Shown: positions 24,509 to 33,422, numbered from the stretch's first letter. The stretch: DNA of 51,236 nt from JAAYOS01 sp050950785 (GCA_050950785.1 JBMNIG010000003.1:1-51236); one strand, 5' to 3'. The notes: generated by a model not told the origin, from the sequence alone. Made by a program: numbers and translations.

Positions 24509-25435
24509 TTATGAATTTGGATCCAAAACATCTCTCAACGCATCGCCGAAGAGGTTGAACCCAAGCACCACTACCATTATCATAAGCCCGGGGAAAAATG
24601 AAACCCAAGGGGCCATATCAAGTAACCCCTTGCCGTTGTTCAAAATCACTCCCCAACTTGGTATTGGAGGCTGAGCGCCAAGCCCCAAAAAGCTCAAAGA
24701 CGCTTCGATAACAATGGCCTTTGGCAGCTCCAAGGTCGCCATCACCACCACCGGTGTCAACGCATTGGGAAGGATATGTCCAAAAATGATCCTAAAATCG
24801 CTCATGCCAAGGACTCGGGCAGCTTCAATGAACTCCCGCTGCTTAAGCGACAGGAATTGTCCCCTGACCACCCTGCAATATCCTGACCAGCTGGCCAAAG
24901 CTATGGCTATTATGACATTTTGAACTCCCCTGCCTAATGCAGCAATGAACGCAATCGCCAGAAGTGTTGTAGGGAACGACCAAGCTATATCGGTTATGGA
25001 TGTGATGATGTAGTCAACAACTCCGCCATAATATCCCGCAATAGCGCCTAACACTGTGCCGATTACCAACGAAAAGGCAACAGCTACAAGAGCAACTTCA
25101 AGGGATATTCGAGAACCATGGACTATTCTTGTGAATATGTCCCTTCCAAACTCGTCCGTTCCAAATATATGTTTCCACGAGGGCGCCTGCAGTACTGAGT
25201 CAATATCCGGGCTGTCATAGTCATAAGTGGTTAGCCACGGCGCAAACACAGCCGTGAATATAAACAGAAAAATGATAATAACGCCTATTACTGCTCCCTT
25301 GTGTCTGAAAAGTTTTCTTGTAAAATCTGCAAATGCGCTCTTCTTTTCCTGGTCCTTCTCATCAACCGCTTTTCGATCAAGCCATTCCTTATCGGCATAG
25401 ACCTCTACATCTTTGCTTCGGTATACTTCCAACAT
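24509..25435 (-). CDS. oppC: Oligopeptide/dipeptide ABC transporter permease, OppC type
   Basis: A membrane permease of 308 residues. A soluble N-terminal tail is followed by the OppC_N helix (GAVIGVIIIFLFIFTAVFAPWL) and the typical HIFGTDEFGRDIFTRIVHGSRISL, then the BPD_transp_1 domain with the ATPase-coupling EAA loop at EAARVLGMSDFRIIFGHILPN and the closing SFLGLGAQPPIPSWG. With OppB it forms the channel through which peptides (or nickel, or glycosides in some homologues) enter. Last gene of the operon, 27 bases after oppB. Confidence 0.92.
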   Translation of the reverse strand: MLEVYRSKDVEVYADKEWLDRKAVDEKDQEKKSAFADFTRKLFRHKGAVIGVIIIFLFIFTAVFAPWLTTYDYDSPDIDSVLQAPSWKHIFGTDEFGRDIFTRIVHGSRISLEVALVAVAFSLVIGTVLGAIAGYYGGVVDYIITSITDIAWSFPTTLLAIAFIAALGRGVQNVIIAIALASWSGYCRVVRGQFLSLKQREFIEAARVLGMSDFRIIFGHILPNALTPVVVMATLELPKAIVIEASLSFLGLGAQPPIPSWGVILNNGKGLLDMAPWVSFFPGLMIMVVVLGFNLFGDALRDVLDPNS

Positions 25436-25462
25436 TTATCACCTTCTATCTATATCACAAAA

Positions 25463-26398
25463 TCAGCTATATCTAATTCGCGGATCGACCACCGAGTATA
25501 ATATGTCCGCCAAAATATTTGCCAAAATTATCGATGAAGTCAGCACTATCATCGCGCCCTGAACGACCGGGTAGTCCCTTGACAATATTGAATCTACCAT
25601 CAGTCTGCCTATTCCCGGAATACTGAAGATGATCTCCAGAGCCACCGATCCACCTATTATCCACCCTAATCTCAATCCCATGAGGGAAATTATCGGGATC
25701 ATCGCATTTTTCAGAGCATGACTGTAAGTTACCGTTTTCTCAAAAAGACCCTTGCTTCTTGCGGTCCGCACATAATCCTGCTTTAATACTTCCAACATGC
25801 TGGACCGGACCATTCTTGCAGTTATAGCTGCATTAGTCAAACCGATTGCGAAAGCCGGAAGGATAAGCTGCTTTATCGTTCCGTCCCCCGAAATTGGGAA
25901 CCATCTCAATTTATAAGCGAATACGTATAAAAGTAACATACCAAACCAGAATGTGGGGATCGCTATCCCCAGCAGGGAGCCAGACATACACAGATAGTCA
26001 ACGACCGTGTTTTTCTTAACAGCCGCAATAACTCCTGCGGGAATAGCAATAACAAAGGTTATTAAGAATCCAAGCAATCCGATCTGCAATGTCACCGGCA
26101 GTCTTTCCCTGATCATTTCTATTACCGGCCTGTCTTGCAGGATGGATATCCCCAGATCCCCTTTTACAACACTTTTTGCAAACCTGAGGTACTGAACAAT
26201 GAAGGGCTGGTCCAACCCATACTTCTGCATAATGTTTTCATAGACCTCAGGCGTGACATTCGGCCCTGCGATGCGGGAAACCGGGTCCCCGGGCGCAAAG
26301 TAAAATATCATGAAAACTATTAGTGTCATTACTACTACCACGGGGACCATCAAGGCTACTCTTTTTACAATATACTTCAGCACCGACTCACTTCCCAT
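25463..26398 (-). CDS. oppB: Oligopeptide/dipeptide ABC transporter permease, OppB type
   Basis: A 311-residue permease. KYIVKRVALMVPVVVVMTLIVFM and FAPGDPVSRI are the classical OppB opening; about six transmembrane helices follow, with the coupling loop YVRTARSKGLFEKTVTYSHALKN and the GWIIGGSVALEIIFSIPGIGRL block. The frame opens with ATG at 26398 inside the end of oppA; a GTG five codons later is preceded by GGGAAGTG and may be the true start. The overlap with oppA signals translational coupling. Confidence 0.92.
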   Translation of the reverse strand: MGSESVLKYIVKRVALMVPVVVVMTLIVFMIFYFAPGDPVSRIAGPNVTPEVYENIMQKYGLDQPFIVQYLRFAKSVVKGDLGISILQDRPVIEMIRERLPVTLQIGLLGFLITFVIAIPAGVIAAVKKNTVVDYLCMSGSLLGIAIPTFWFGMLLLYVFAYKLRWFPISGDGTIKQLILPAFAIGLTNAAITARMVRSSMLEVLKQDYVRTARSKGLFEKTVTYSHALKNAMIPIISLMGLRLGWIIGGSVALEIIFSIPGIGRLMVDSILSRDYPVVQGAMIVLTSSIILANILADILYSVVDPRIRYS

Positions 26399-27965
26399 TT
26401 ACTTCAATGTCAAATCCGTCATTATATTGGAGCATCCACGGATGATATTTGAAATTCTTTACTTCATTTCGCACAGCAATCATATTCATTGGAATATAAA
26501 TGGGCGCCCATACAGCCTCATCAATCAGGTAGCGCTGTACTTCCTTGTAAGCCTCGGCTCTCTCTTCCCACGTAGGCCTTTGGGCAGCATATGTAATCAA
26601 CTCGTCGGTCTTCTCATCCACCCACCTCGAGTGGTTTGGATACGGGAACTGTCTGGACAAAAGGAACCAGTCAATAATATCAGCATTAGGCCAACTATAC
26701 TCCCTTATAAACAGTTCCTGCTTACCCTCTCTTAGCATATCAGCGTAACTTGCCGAATCGTACAGTTGGATATTTGCTTCTATGCCTACTTCTTTAAGCT
26801 GAACCTGTATGATTTCAGCCAATTTACTGCTCTTGGAAGAGTTGTCCGCCGAAAGAGTCAGTACCAATCCATCGGGATATCCGGCTTCAGCTAAGAGCTG
26901 CTTTGCTTTTTCAGGGTTATATTCATAGGCTAAGTCTTTACTCTCTTGAAGGTACTCGTCTTTAAGGGCGGGAGGAAGATAACCGTAGGCAACCTCACCT
27001 ATTCCTCTGAGTACAAACTGTATGATTTCTTCTCTATTCAACGCATGGTTGATTGCTCTGCGGACCCTAACATCGTTAAATGGTTCCTTGTCTGTGGCAT
27101 AAGCAAGGTACCCCAGCTTTGTCGCGGGCTCTTTGTATATGGTTATATTTTGGTTGTTATCGAGCTTATCAACATATGTTTCGGGGACATTCCGCAAAAT
27201 ATGGATGCCGCCAACTTCTAGCTCCATCATTCTGGAATTTTCATCGGGTATGATCTTTAGCACTATCTTGTCAATCAGCGCAGGCCCCTTATTTGACATC
27301 CATTCAGGCCCCCAGTTGTATTCTTCGTTCTTGACAAGTACTGTCTTGTCTCCGGGTGTCCACTCTTCCAGCTTATACGGACCTGTTCCAATTACGATCT
27401 TTTTGCCGTAATCGTCGCCATATGTCTCATATGCATTTGCAGGATGGATTCCTGAACCAGTGCTTGAAAGATTGTATAGTAGATTCGGGAAAGGATAGTT
27501 TAAGACTATTTCTACTGAGTGGTCATCAACTATATTGACTTCTTTGATTGCTTCCAAATCACCACTGAAAGGCGAACCGGTATCCGGATCCTTAATTGTA
27601 TCGATGGTCCATTTAACGTCTTCAGCAGTAAACTCCTTTCCGTCATGGAACTTGACATCTTTTCTCAAATGAAAAGTCCATATCATGCCATCGTCGGATA
27701 TGTCCCATCTCTCAGCCAATCCCGGATTGTAACCAAATTCGTAGTCACGGGTTACAAGCCTGTCGTGAATATAAATCAAAGCATCGGAATACCACGCGGT
27801 TTTTATGGTGTCCATAACCTCAGAATCCCGGTCATAACCGATAACCAGGGTCTTTTCAGAGGTTTTGGAATCTCCCCCCTTCGAACATCCTGCGAGAACA
27901 CTGCTCAAAAGTAGTGCGAAAGCCAAAACTATCAATATAATCTTTCTGGACTTATGTACATTCAT
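26388..27965 (-). CDS. oppA: Peptide-type ABC transporter substrate-binding lipoprotein
   Basis: The extracellular receptor of the transporter (SBP_bac_5, cluster C). Residues 1-27 are a lipoprotein signal with LAGC lipobox, so it is tethered to the membrane. The mature part has the family blocks RDYEFGYNPGLAERWDISDDGMIWTF, LRKDVKFHDGKEFTAEDV and GTGPYKLEEWTPGD, and about 525 residues is normal. The start at 27965 follows AGAGGTGAAAAGTTG; a TTG just before it is possible. The ligand cannot be read from the sequence. It lies between the ATPase and permease genes, an unusual internal position. Confidence 0.92.
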   Translation of the reverse strand: MNVHKSRKIILIVLAFALLLSSVLAGCSKGGDSKTSEKTLVIGYDRDSEVMDTIKTAWYSDALIYIHDRLVTRDYEFGYNPGLAERWDISDDGMIWTFHLRKDVKFHDGKEFTAEDVKWTIDTIKDPDTGSPFSGDLEAIKEVNIVDDHSVEIVLNYPFPNLLYNLSSTGSGIHPANAYETYGDDYGKKIVIGTGPYKLEEWTPGDKTVLVKNEEYNWGPEWMSNKGPALIDKIVLKIIPDENSRMMELEVGGIHILRNVPETYVDKLDNNQNITIYKEPATKLGYLAYATDKEPFNDVRVRRAINHALNREEIIQFVLRGIGEVAYGYLPPALKDEYLQESKDLAYEYNPEKAKQLLAEAGYPDGLVLTLSADNSSKSSKLAEIIQVQLKEVGIEANIQLYDSASYADMLREGKQELFIREYSWPNADIIDWFLLSRQFPYPNHSRWVDEKTDELITYAAQRPTWEERAEAYKEVQRYLIDEAVWAPIYIPMNMIAVRNEVKNFKYHPWMLQYNDGFDIEVNGK

Positions 27966-28022
27966 CAACTTTTCACCTCTGTTAGATTTTTATTTTAGAA
28001 TTTCTAAGGGCTTGAGGATGAT

Positions 28023-28991
28023 TCAATATAGATGGCAACTCACGTAATGCTCATCCCCTAAACATTTGGTTTGCGGTTCAAATTCGCTACATCGCTTTGT
28101 GGCATACTTGCATCTTGTTCTGAACCTACAGCCAGACGGGGGATTTACGGGACTGGGGACTTCCCCTTCCAATATGATCTTTTTCTTATTCCTCCCGGAT
28201 CCCGAACCCGATACAACCGACAACAGTGCCTTGGAATAGGGGTGCGCAGGATTTTTAAATAATTCTTCGGCGGGCGCAATTTCTACGATCTTTCCCAAAT
28301 ACATCACCGCCACACGGTCACTCATATATTTAACCACCCTTAAATCATGGGATATAAACAAGTATGATAGACCCAAGCGGTTTTTTAGGCTTGTCAGGAG
28401 ATTGATGATCTGGGCTTGGATGGACACGTCGAGTGCTGACACCGGCTCATCACATATTATCAATTTGGGATTTACAGCTAGTGCTCGGGCAATTACCACC
28501 CTCTGACGCTGTCCCCCACTGAACTCATGGGGGTAATTGTCCTCTTCACCCCGAAGTCCCACCATATCAAACAATTCCCGAACTCTTTCTCTACGCTGTG
28601 ATTGGTCCTTCATTCCGTGTACATGCAAAACCTCTTCTATTGCATTGCCGACTTTCTTTCTTGGATTTAGTGAGGCAAATGGGTCCTGAAAAACAAGTTG
28701 CATTTGTTCATAGACATTTCTAAGTCTTCTTTTCTTAAGGTTCGTTATATTTTTACCATCAAATATTATTTCGCCTTCGGTTGGGTCCAATAGCCTAATG
28801 ATAGTGCGTCCTGTTGTGGATTTGCCGGAACCGCTTTCGCCCACCAGACCCAAAATCTCACCATGATTTATATGAAAATCGATCCCGTCTACCGCTTTAA
28901 CAAATTCTGCTCCTTTGCCGAACAAACTCGTTTTGACGGGAAAATACTTTTTCAAGTTCTTAACTTCCAAAACTTTTGAAGACAAATTCAC
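28023..28991 (-). CDS. oppF: Oligopeptide ABC transporter ATPase, OppF type
   Basis: A 322-residue nucleotide-binding subunit. Walker A GESGSGKST, signature FSGGQRQRV, Walker B LIICDEPVSALDV and the H-loop SHDL are intact. The C-terminal oligopeptide-transporter extension has CRFRTRC..KRCSEFEP, whose Cys bind an iron-sulfur cluster in some DppD/OppD-type proteins. It pairs with the OppD-type ATPase encoded just upstream, 24 bases away. The VFQDPFASLNPRKKVG block marks it as the F-type partner. Confidence 0.93.
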   Translation of the reverse strand: MNLSSKVLEVKNLKKYFPVKTSLFGKGAEFVKAVDGIDFHINHGEILGLVGESGSGKSTTGRTIIRLLDPTEGEIIFDGKNITNLKKRRLRNVYEQMQLVFQDPFASLNPRKKVGNAIEEVLHVHGMKDQSQRRERVRELFDMVGLRGEEDNYPHEFSGGQRQRVVIARALAVNPKLIICDEPVSALDVSIQAQIINLLTSLKNRLGLSYLFISHDLRVVKYMSDRVAVMYLGKIVEIAPAEELFKNPAHPYSKALLSVVSGSGSGRNKKKIILEGEVPSPVNPPSGCRFRTRCKYATKRCSEFEPQTKCLGDEHYVSCHLY

Positions 28992-29015
28992 ACCTCCGGT
29001 CTCATATATTGATAC

Positions 29016-29984
29016 TCATGCATAATTCCAGCAGCGCACAAGATTTTTTCCAACTTGATAAAATGGAGGCTCTTTATTGATACATTTTTCCTTTGCACAG
29101 TCGCAACGTGTTTTGAACCTGCAGCCTTCTTTTATCTCATCTGGCCGAGGCACAACTCCTCGTATCTCCTTTAGCCTTTGCTGCTTGTCCATATCAATAT
29201 CGGGGACCGCCGCCAACAAGCCCCTTGTATAAGGATGTTTGGGTTTGGTAAAAATCGAATTTACGTCTGAAAATTCAACGATCCTACCGGAATACATAAC
29301 TGCTACCTTATCAGCAACTTCCGATACAACTGCCAGGTCGTGGCTTATCATGATTATTGAAGAATTCATTTTGTCTTTGAGCTCATTGATCAAATCCAGA
29401 ATCTGCGCCTCTACAGTTACATCGAGAGCCGTCGTAGGTTCATCGGCAATCAGAAGTGCGGGTTCACAGGCCAGTGCTATGGCTATCATAACCCTCTGCC
29501 TCATCCCGCCGCTAAGTTGGTGAGGATATTGTTTGACTACCTTTTCCGGAAGTGGAATCCCAACCAGTTTGAGCATTTCGATTGTTTTAGAAAGTGCATC
29601 TTTCTTTGATAAGTTTTGGTGCTGGATGATGACTTCCGAAATTTGACGCCCAATGGTAAACACGGGATTTAACGAAGTCATCGGCTCCTGAAAGATCATT
29701 GAGATGTCCTTGCCACGGATCTGTCTCATTTCTTCCGGGCTTTTGTCCAATAGGTTTTCCCCATTAAAGATGATTTCGCCTTTTACTATCTTGGCAGGCG
29801 GGGTCTGCAACAGCCCAATTATAGAGAGGGCGGTTACACTTTTTCCGCAACCAGACTCCCCAACCAGTCCCAAGGTCTCACCTCTCTTCAATGAGAAGCT
29901 GACTCCGTTAACAGCAGGGATCACTCGGCCTTCGATATAAAATTCAACGCTTAAATCCTTAACTTTGAGAATTTCTTCGCTCAA
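29016..29984 (-). CDS. oppD: Oligopeptide ABC transporter ATPase, OppD type
   Basis: The first gene of the operon. The start is a TTG at 29984 placed seven bases after GGGAGG; a longer frame to 30122 adds a spurious hydrophobic tail. The resulting 322 residues equal its partner. Walker A GESGCGKSV, QEPMTSLNPVFTIG, signature LSGGMRQRV, Walker B LLIADEPTTALDV and SHDLAVV are all present, and a four-Cys tail (CRFKTRCDCAKEKC) follows. The leader holds a c-di-AMP riboswitch and a terminator, so expression should drop when c-di-AMP is high. Confidence 0.93.
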   Translation of the reverse strand: MSEEILKVKDLSVEFYIEGRVIPAVNGVSFSLKRGETLGLVGESGCGKSVTALSIIGLLQTPPAKIVKGEIIFNGENLLDKSPEEMRQIRGKDISMIFQEPMTSLNPVFTIGRQISEVIIQHQNLSKKDALSKTIEMLKLVGIPLPEKVVKQYPHQLSGGMRQRVMIAIALACEPALLIADEPTTALDVTVEAQILDLINELKDKMNSSIIMISHDLAVVSEVADKVAVMYSGRIVEFSDVNSIFTKPKHPYTRGLLAAVPDIDMDKQQRLKEIRGVVPRPDEIKEGCRFKTRCDCAKEKCINKEPPFYQVGKNLVRCWNYA

Positions 29985-30154
29985 TACTATGCCTCCCTGA
30001 TTTATGATGCTTAGTGCTATAAGCAAAATAAATATTATAGAAATAGACTCAATTGCCGAATCATAACCAATATGAAAGAAAATACGCCAGATATTGAAAC
30101 TCATCAGGTAAATCGTGTTCATGATAAGGTTAATGTTTTAACAATCTTTGATTC

Positions 30155-30185
30155 AAAATATAAAAGACTATGGGAACCATAGTCT
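30155..30185 (-). terminator. Riboswitch-controlled terminator before the opp operon
   Basis: Minus strand: AGACTATGG (30185-30177), three-base loop, CCATAGTCT (30173-30165), then TTTATATTTT. It is a compact stem with a U-rich tail, about 20-30 bases beyond the aptamer and 170 bases before the oppD start: the expression platform of an OFF switch. Confidence 0.82.
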
Positions 30186-30204
30186 CCTAATGCAAAATAG
30201 GCAT

Positions 30205-30377
30205 ACTTATTCAGCTAACTCTAGGCATGAGCCAATAATCTCCTCTTCCGACGCCTGCGAGGTTAGCTGACGGGTTTGGGTTGGAGAGATAACCCTACAC
30301 CCTTGAGCGGCAGCTTTCTACGGCCGCACTCAAGTATGATTCACCCCAAAAAGTTGGTTCCCCCACTTCTTGTTATA
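30205..30377 (-). promoter_or_regulatory. Cyclic di-AMP riboswitch (ydaO/yuaA type)
   Basis: On the minus strand the 5-prime part reads GUGGGGGAACCAACUUUUU then GGGGUGAAUC (about 30372-30338), and the 3-prime part carries AGGGUUAUCUCUCC and CCCGUCAGCUAACCUCGCAG (about 30276-30257), both hallmarks of the ydaO motif. UUAGCUGA later (about 30219-30212) gives a complementary match to UCAGCUAA. Known ydaO riboswitches bind two c-di-AMP molecules and turn genes off. Here a terminator follows and a peptide-type ABC operon is downstream. I infer repression of transport when c-di-AMP (turgor/wall signal) is abundant. Confidence 0.88.
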
Positions 30378-30621
30378 GAATTCGGCGCTTTCAAAATTCG
30401 ACAATATTCGAACAATATTTTATTGAAAATATTAAAATAAGAGAATGTATTGCTTATTTTAGCACAAATAATAAATTTTTGCAAGTATCCCTTACTTTTC
30501 AAAATAGTTCATGATTATTTAGTTTTGACTATAATGATTTTGTTAGAATTAACAATTTTTTCACCGGACAGTATCAAAGCTTTTTCTTCGATGCAGAATA
30601 TTCCACACTAAATTACCAAAA
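30378..30621. other. AT-rich promoter region of the riboswitch
   Basis: No gene. The stretch must hold the promoter for the riboswitch transcript on the minus strand; a TATAAC lies at 30377-30372 but I cannot pair it with a convincing -35, so I do not place the start. Confidence 0.4.
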
Positions 30622-30672
30622 CCCCGGTCTAATATATTAAACTAACATTGTCTAATATATTGGGCCGGGATT
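30622..30672 (-). terminator. Terminator after the CPBP fragment, with a 12-bp direct repeat
   Basis: Minus strand: CCCGG (30669-30665) pairs with CCGGG (30627-30623), followed by GTTTTGG. Inside the loop GTCTAATATATT occurs twice in direct orientation (about 30627-30638 and 30650-30661), so the hairpin may be more complex. Confidence 0.5.
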
Positions 30673-30688
30673 TATCATGGGGTGGCTT

Positions 30689-30964
30689 TCAATGCAGCGA
30701 TTTTTCTTGTGTCATTTTATAATATGTGACCAGAGCAAAGGACAATAAAATAAGGATCGTTGACGTGCATATTCTAGTTTTTATACTTTCGTTAATGATC
30801 CAAGTTGACGAGAATGCATTTATCATGGTATGAAACAGAATACATAACCAAATGCTTTTGCTAACATGATATATTGCTGCTAATGCAAACGACATTCCAA
30901 AAACCATAATTGTATATAGGCCAAAACTCGAACCACTTTGGCTTGTTCCTGCTATGTAAAACAA
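30689..30964 (-). pseudogene. C-terminal fragment of a CPBP-family membrane protease
   Basis: Only 91 residues remain. SFALAAIYHVSKSIWLCILFHTMINAFSS matches the last conserved box of CPBP (Abi/CAAX-like) glutamic proteases, with the HxxxN motif of the final helices; a closing transmembrane helix (STILILLSFALVTYY) follows. The first box with the EExxxR catalytic Glu is missing, and no upstream frame supplies it. The fragment is cut where the 60-aa plus-strand gene begins. Confidence 0.6.
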
Positions 30965-30983
30965 GGGAGGTTATAGTGAGGGA

Positions 30984-31166
30984 ATGGAAATACTTTTATA
31001 TATCACAGATTGCCCCGAAAGAGTGATTACAGGATCTCCTCTGGTTCTTAATATGCAAAACGATGAAGAACGACAGCAGTTCCTTGAAATGCTGGCTGAA
31101 ACATTTGAGGCTAGTGTTCTCCAAATGAAAAATGGTGATCATATCGTTGTTAAAAAACTAATTTAG
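30984..31166 (+). CDS. Small 60-aa protein, possibly like the YIEGIA capping subunit
   Basis: An ATG at 30984 is preceded by GGGAGG and GTGAGGGA. The product (MEILLYITDCPERVITGSP...NMQNDEERQQFLEMLAE) is a small alpha/beta protein. Its layout, an opening strand, ERV-x-GSP, an acidic helix of about 20 residues, then a closing strand (HIVVKK), recalls the 60-residue 'capping complex subunit for YIEGIA' proteins of spore-formers. This is from memory of the family and I am not sure. No YIEGIA-like gene is adjacent. It lies on the plus strand between two truncated minus-strand genes and overlaps the 3-prime end of one of them. Confidence 0.5.
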   Translation: MEILLYITDCPERVITGSPLVLNMQNDEERQQFLEMLAETFEASVLQMKNGDHIVVKKLI

Positions 31167-31778
31167 AGACTTTCTCACTATTTCTTTCAAAATCGGCAAA
31201 ACTTCGCTCTCAAACCACACCCCAAGCCATATCGATGAAACCGGAAATACTGCAGTTATGAACAAGTATTTTTGAGACAAAGCCCAACAAAGAATGGCCA
31301 ATATTGAGAGGGAAAGTCCAATTTTGAATATGCGTGACGTTTTCACCAAATTCTGCAGGGAAATAAACCTTAGTTTGTTCTCAATAATTCTCCTGACAAT
31401 ATCTATTATAAGACAGAGTGTTGTTGAGATGATTAGACCAACCAGTCCCCATAGAAAACACTCCCCCAAGAGGATGCGCGTCATGCCTGACGGAGAAAAT
31501 CCACCCCACCTGGCCCATCCGTTTAGGAGACTTGAGATGAACGGCCGACTCCGCTGACTGTTTGCAAAAATGACAATTGCATCTCCCGTTTCGGGCACCG
31601 CATGGAAATGGCTCATCCAGCCGGTTCCCTGCCCTCCGTGGGACACCGCTAGTTTTCCGTCCGTTAGCTGCTCAGTATAGTAGCCAAAGCCGTAGGCATC
31701 AAATACCAGGCTATATACTCCAAGGTCCTCGGTCTGTAGAAAATATAGTTGTTCTATGGTAGGGTGTGAAAATATCAT
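31158..31778 (-). pseudogene. C-terminal half of a class-C beta-lactamase-like serine hydrolase
   Basis: The open frame of 206 residues has the end of a beta-lactamase/esterase domain, AYGFGYYTEQLTDGKLAVSHGGQGTGW, where HGG is the third (KTG-like) motif, then FHAVPETGDAIVIFANSQ. It continues into three or more transmembrane helices (LLGECFLWGLVGLIISTTL, IGLSLSILAILCWAL), as in membrane-tailed serine hydrolases of Bacillota. The SxxK and YxN motifs are absent and the start at 31778 has no ribosome site, so the N-terminal 250 or so residues are lost. The upstream DNA is a terminator of the neighbouring genes. Confidence 0.7.
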
Positions 31779-31820
31779 TAGCCTTATTACATTGTAAATA
31801 TTTTATTTCCATTTTCTGAA

Positions 31821-31862
31821 ATAAAAAACCCGGCTTTAGAATAAACCAAAACCAGGCTTTCA
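31821..31862 (-). terminator. Terminator of the methyltransferase pair
   Basis: Minus strand: AAGCCTGG pairs with CCGGGTTTT counting G-U pairs, around an 18-base loop, then a T-run (ends about 31823). It lies 57 bases after the second methyltransferase. Confidence 0.6.
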
Positions 31863-31918
31863 TTTTAACCTACCACTACCCTTTTCCCGTAAACTAAAAG
31901 TTGATACAATCGTCTATA

Positions 31919-32527
31919 TCAAAATCTTCTTTCACTCAGCCGATATATAAGAAACCTTTCCCTTATATCAGTTGCGCGGGGTACCTCAATATCATCTATC
32001 ATTGTAAAGGGTGTTATCCTTAGAAAATCTATATAGTCCGGAAAAGGGTAATACAGGATCAAATCCACCGTTCTTCGATCCTTTTCCACAGAACGCAAAA
32101 TATTGTTTACAACTTTTCTGAATATGTGCACCGAGAAAGGGTTAAAAAAGTAAAAACAGTTTTCTGTCTTATCAATTTTATAATGCTGAGCAAGGCCAAG
32201 CCTAAACTCGATAGGTGCAGTGATATGATTTGCTTTCGATCTATAAGTAGCTATATTTTCAAGCGCTTCTTCGTATGTCGTAGAATTAGCTTCTATTCCT
32301 GTTACCGATAGGTGAAAACGATTATGTATATAAAATGTCACCCTACCCCGACCACACCCAAAATCGACGACTCTATCAACACCCATAAAATCATAGTTTT
32401 CCGCAAGTATGTCTAAAGCCTTGTATGGTGTTGGTTCATAGCGGTAATATTGAATATTATCATCATTCCATTCTCTCATTCCAACAGTTCTAATACCAAG
32501 CAATCCATCTCGTTTTCTTTCTGCCAT
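31919..32527 (-). CDS. SAM-dependent methyltransferase, paralogue 2
   Basis: A class I methyltransferase of 202 residues. Start at 32527 (MAERKRDGLLGIRTVG) with AAGGAG seven bases upstream; the longer frame to 32569 has none. Motif I is VVDFGCGRGRVTFYI, motif II VTGIEANS, and FYFFNPFSVHIF takes the place of motif IV; the YRYEPTPYKALD lead-in is conserved between the two copies. It is a tandem duplicate of the gene at 32591-33229, 63 bases away, with the C-terminal 30 residues diverged. Substrate unknown; the NPF motif recalls methyltransferases acting on small molecules or nucleic-acid bases, but I do not claim one. Confidence 0.85.
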   Translation of the reverse strand: MAERKRDGLLGIRTVGMREWNDDNIQYYRYEPTPYKALDILAENYDFMGVDRVVDFGCGRGRVTFYIHNRFHLSVTGIEANSTTYEEALENIATYRSKANHITAPIEFRLGLAQHYKIDKTENCFYFFNPFSVHIFRKVVNNILRSVEKDRRTVDLILYYPFPDYIDFLRITPFTMIDDIEVPRATDIRERFLIYRLSERRF

Positions 32528-32590
32528 TGGATACTCCTTATTTACGTTTTGATCAGTCTCTCGCAACACCTGGCTACCCTATTCCACTAA

Positions 32591-33229
32591 TTAATAGTTG
32601 ACGCACTCATATGTAACTGTTTCAATATCCTCTTCTCTTAGCCGGTATATAATAAACTTCTGTTTTTTATCATTAGCGCCGGGTACCTTAAACTTATTTA
32701 TTATTTTAAAGGGTGTGGTTTTAAGAAATTCTTTATACTCTGGCAATGGATAATAAAGGATCAAATCCACCGTTCTTGGATCCTTTTCCACGGAATTCAA
32801 AATATTGTTTACAACTTTTCTGAAAATGTGTACTGAAAAGGGATTGAAAAAGTAAAAACAGTTATCTGTCTTGTCAATTTTATAGTGTTGAGCAAGGCCA
32901 TACTTAAACTTGATAGGTGCAGGGATATGATTTGCCTTTAATCTGTATATAGTCTTATTTTCGAGCGCTTCTTCGTATGTCTTACTATTGGCTTCCATTC
33001 CCGTTACGGGCAGGCGAAAACGATTATGTATATAAAATGCCACTCTGCCCCGCCCACACCCAAAATCTACAACTCTGTTGATACCTCTAAACTTATAATT
33101 CTCAGAAAGTACATCCAAAGCTTTGTAAGGTGTTGGTTCATAACGATTATATTGGACATTATTGTCTTTCCATTCGCGTATACCTACAGTTCTAATGCCA
33201 AGCAACTTATCTTGTCTTCTTTCCGCCAT
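32591..33229 (-). CDS. SAM-dependent methyltransferase, paralogue 1
   Basis: 212 residues; starts at 33229 after AAGGAGAAATCA. It has the same blocks as its neighbour: YNRYEPTPYKALDVL, VVDFGCGRGRVAFYI (motif I), VTGMEANS, and FYFFNPFSVHIFRKVVNNIL. The two copies share most residues over the first 170 positions and differ mainly in the tail (here EEDIETVTYECVNY). No transport or biosynthetic gene is adjacent, so the role is open. A bidirectional terminator separates it from the nitroreductase gene. Confidence 0.85.
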   Translation of the reverse strand: MAERRQDKLLGIRTVGIREWKDNNVQYNRYEPTPYKALDVLSENYKFRGINRVVDFGCGRGRVAFYIHNRFRLPVTGMEANSKTYEEALENKTIYRLKANHIPAPIKFKYGLAQHYKIDKTDNCFYFFNPFSVHIFRKVVNNILNSVEKDPRTVDLILYYPLPEYKEFLKTTPFKIINKFKVPGANDKKQKFIIYRLREEDIETVTYECVNY

Positions 33230-33391
33230 TGATTTCTCCTTGATTCTGTGTTTTGATTCGTGCTCCCAAAATTATGTTTGTGGAACTTTTTTTATATATT
33301 GTAACATGTAAAAGCATTTTTCTGCAACGGTACATGACTTTCATACCTTTGTATAAGAAAACTAGCACATTGTAGTTGAATTACGGCATGT

Positions 33392-33422
33392 AAAAAGTCC
33401 TGCTTTTCGTAACAGGACTTTT
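33392..33422. terminator. Bidirectional intrinsic terminator
   Basis: AAAAGTCCTG (33393-33402) pairs perfectly with CAGGACTTTT (33413-33422) around ten bases; T-runs lie on both strands. Its position, 71 bases after the nitroreductase stop on the minus strand, indicates it ends that operon. Confidence 0.75.

Noticed and set aside
29985..30122. Upstream extension of OppD by 46 residues
   Set aside because: It would place a hydrophobic tail on a cytosolic ATPase; the TTG at 29984 has a strong ribosome site and gives the usual length.
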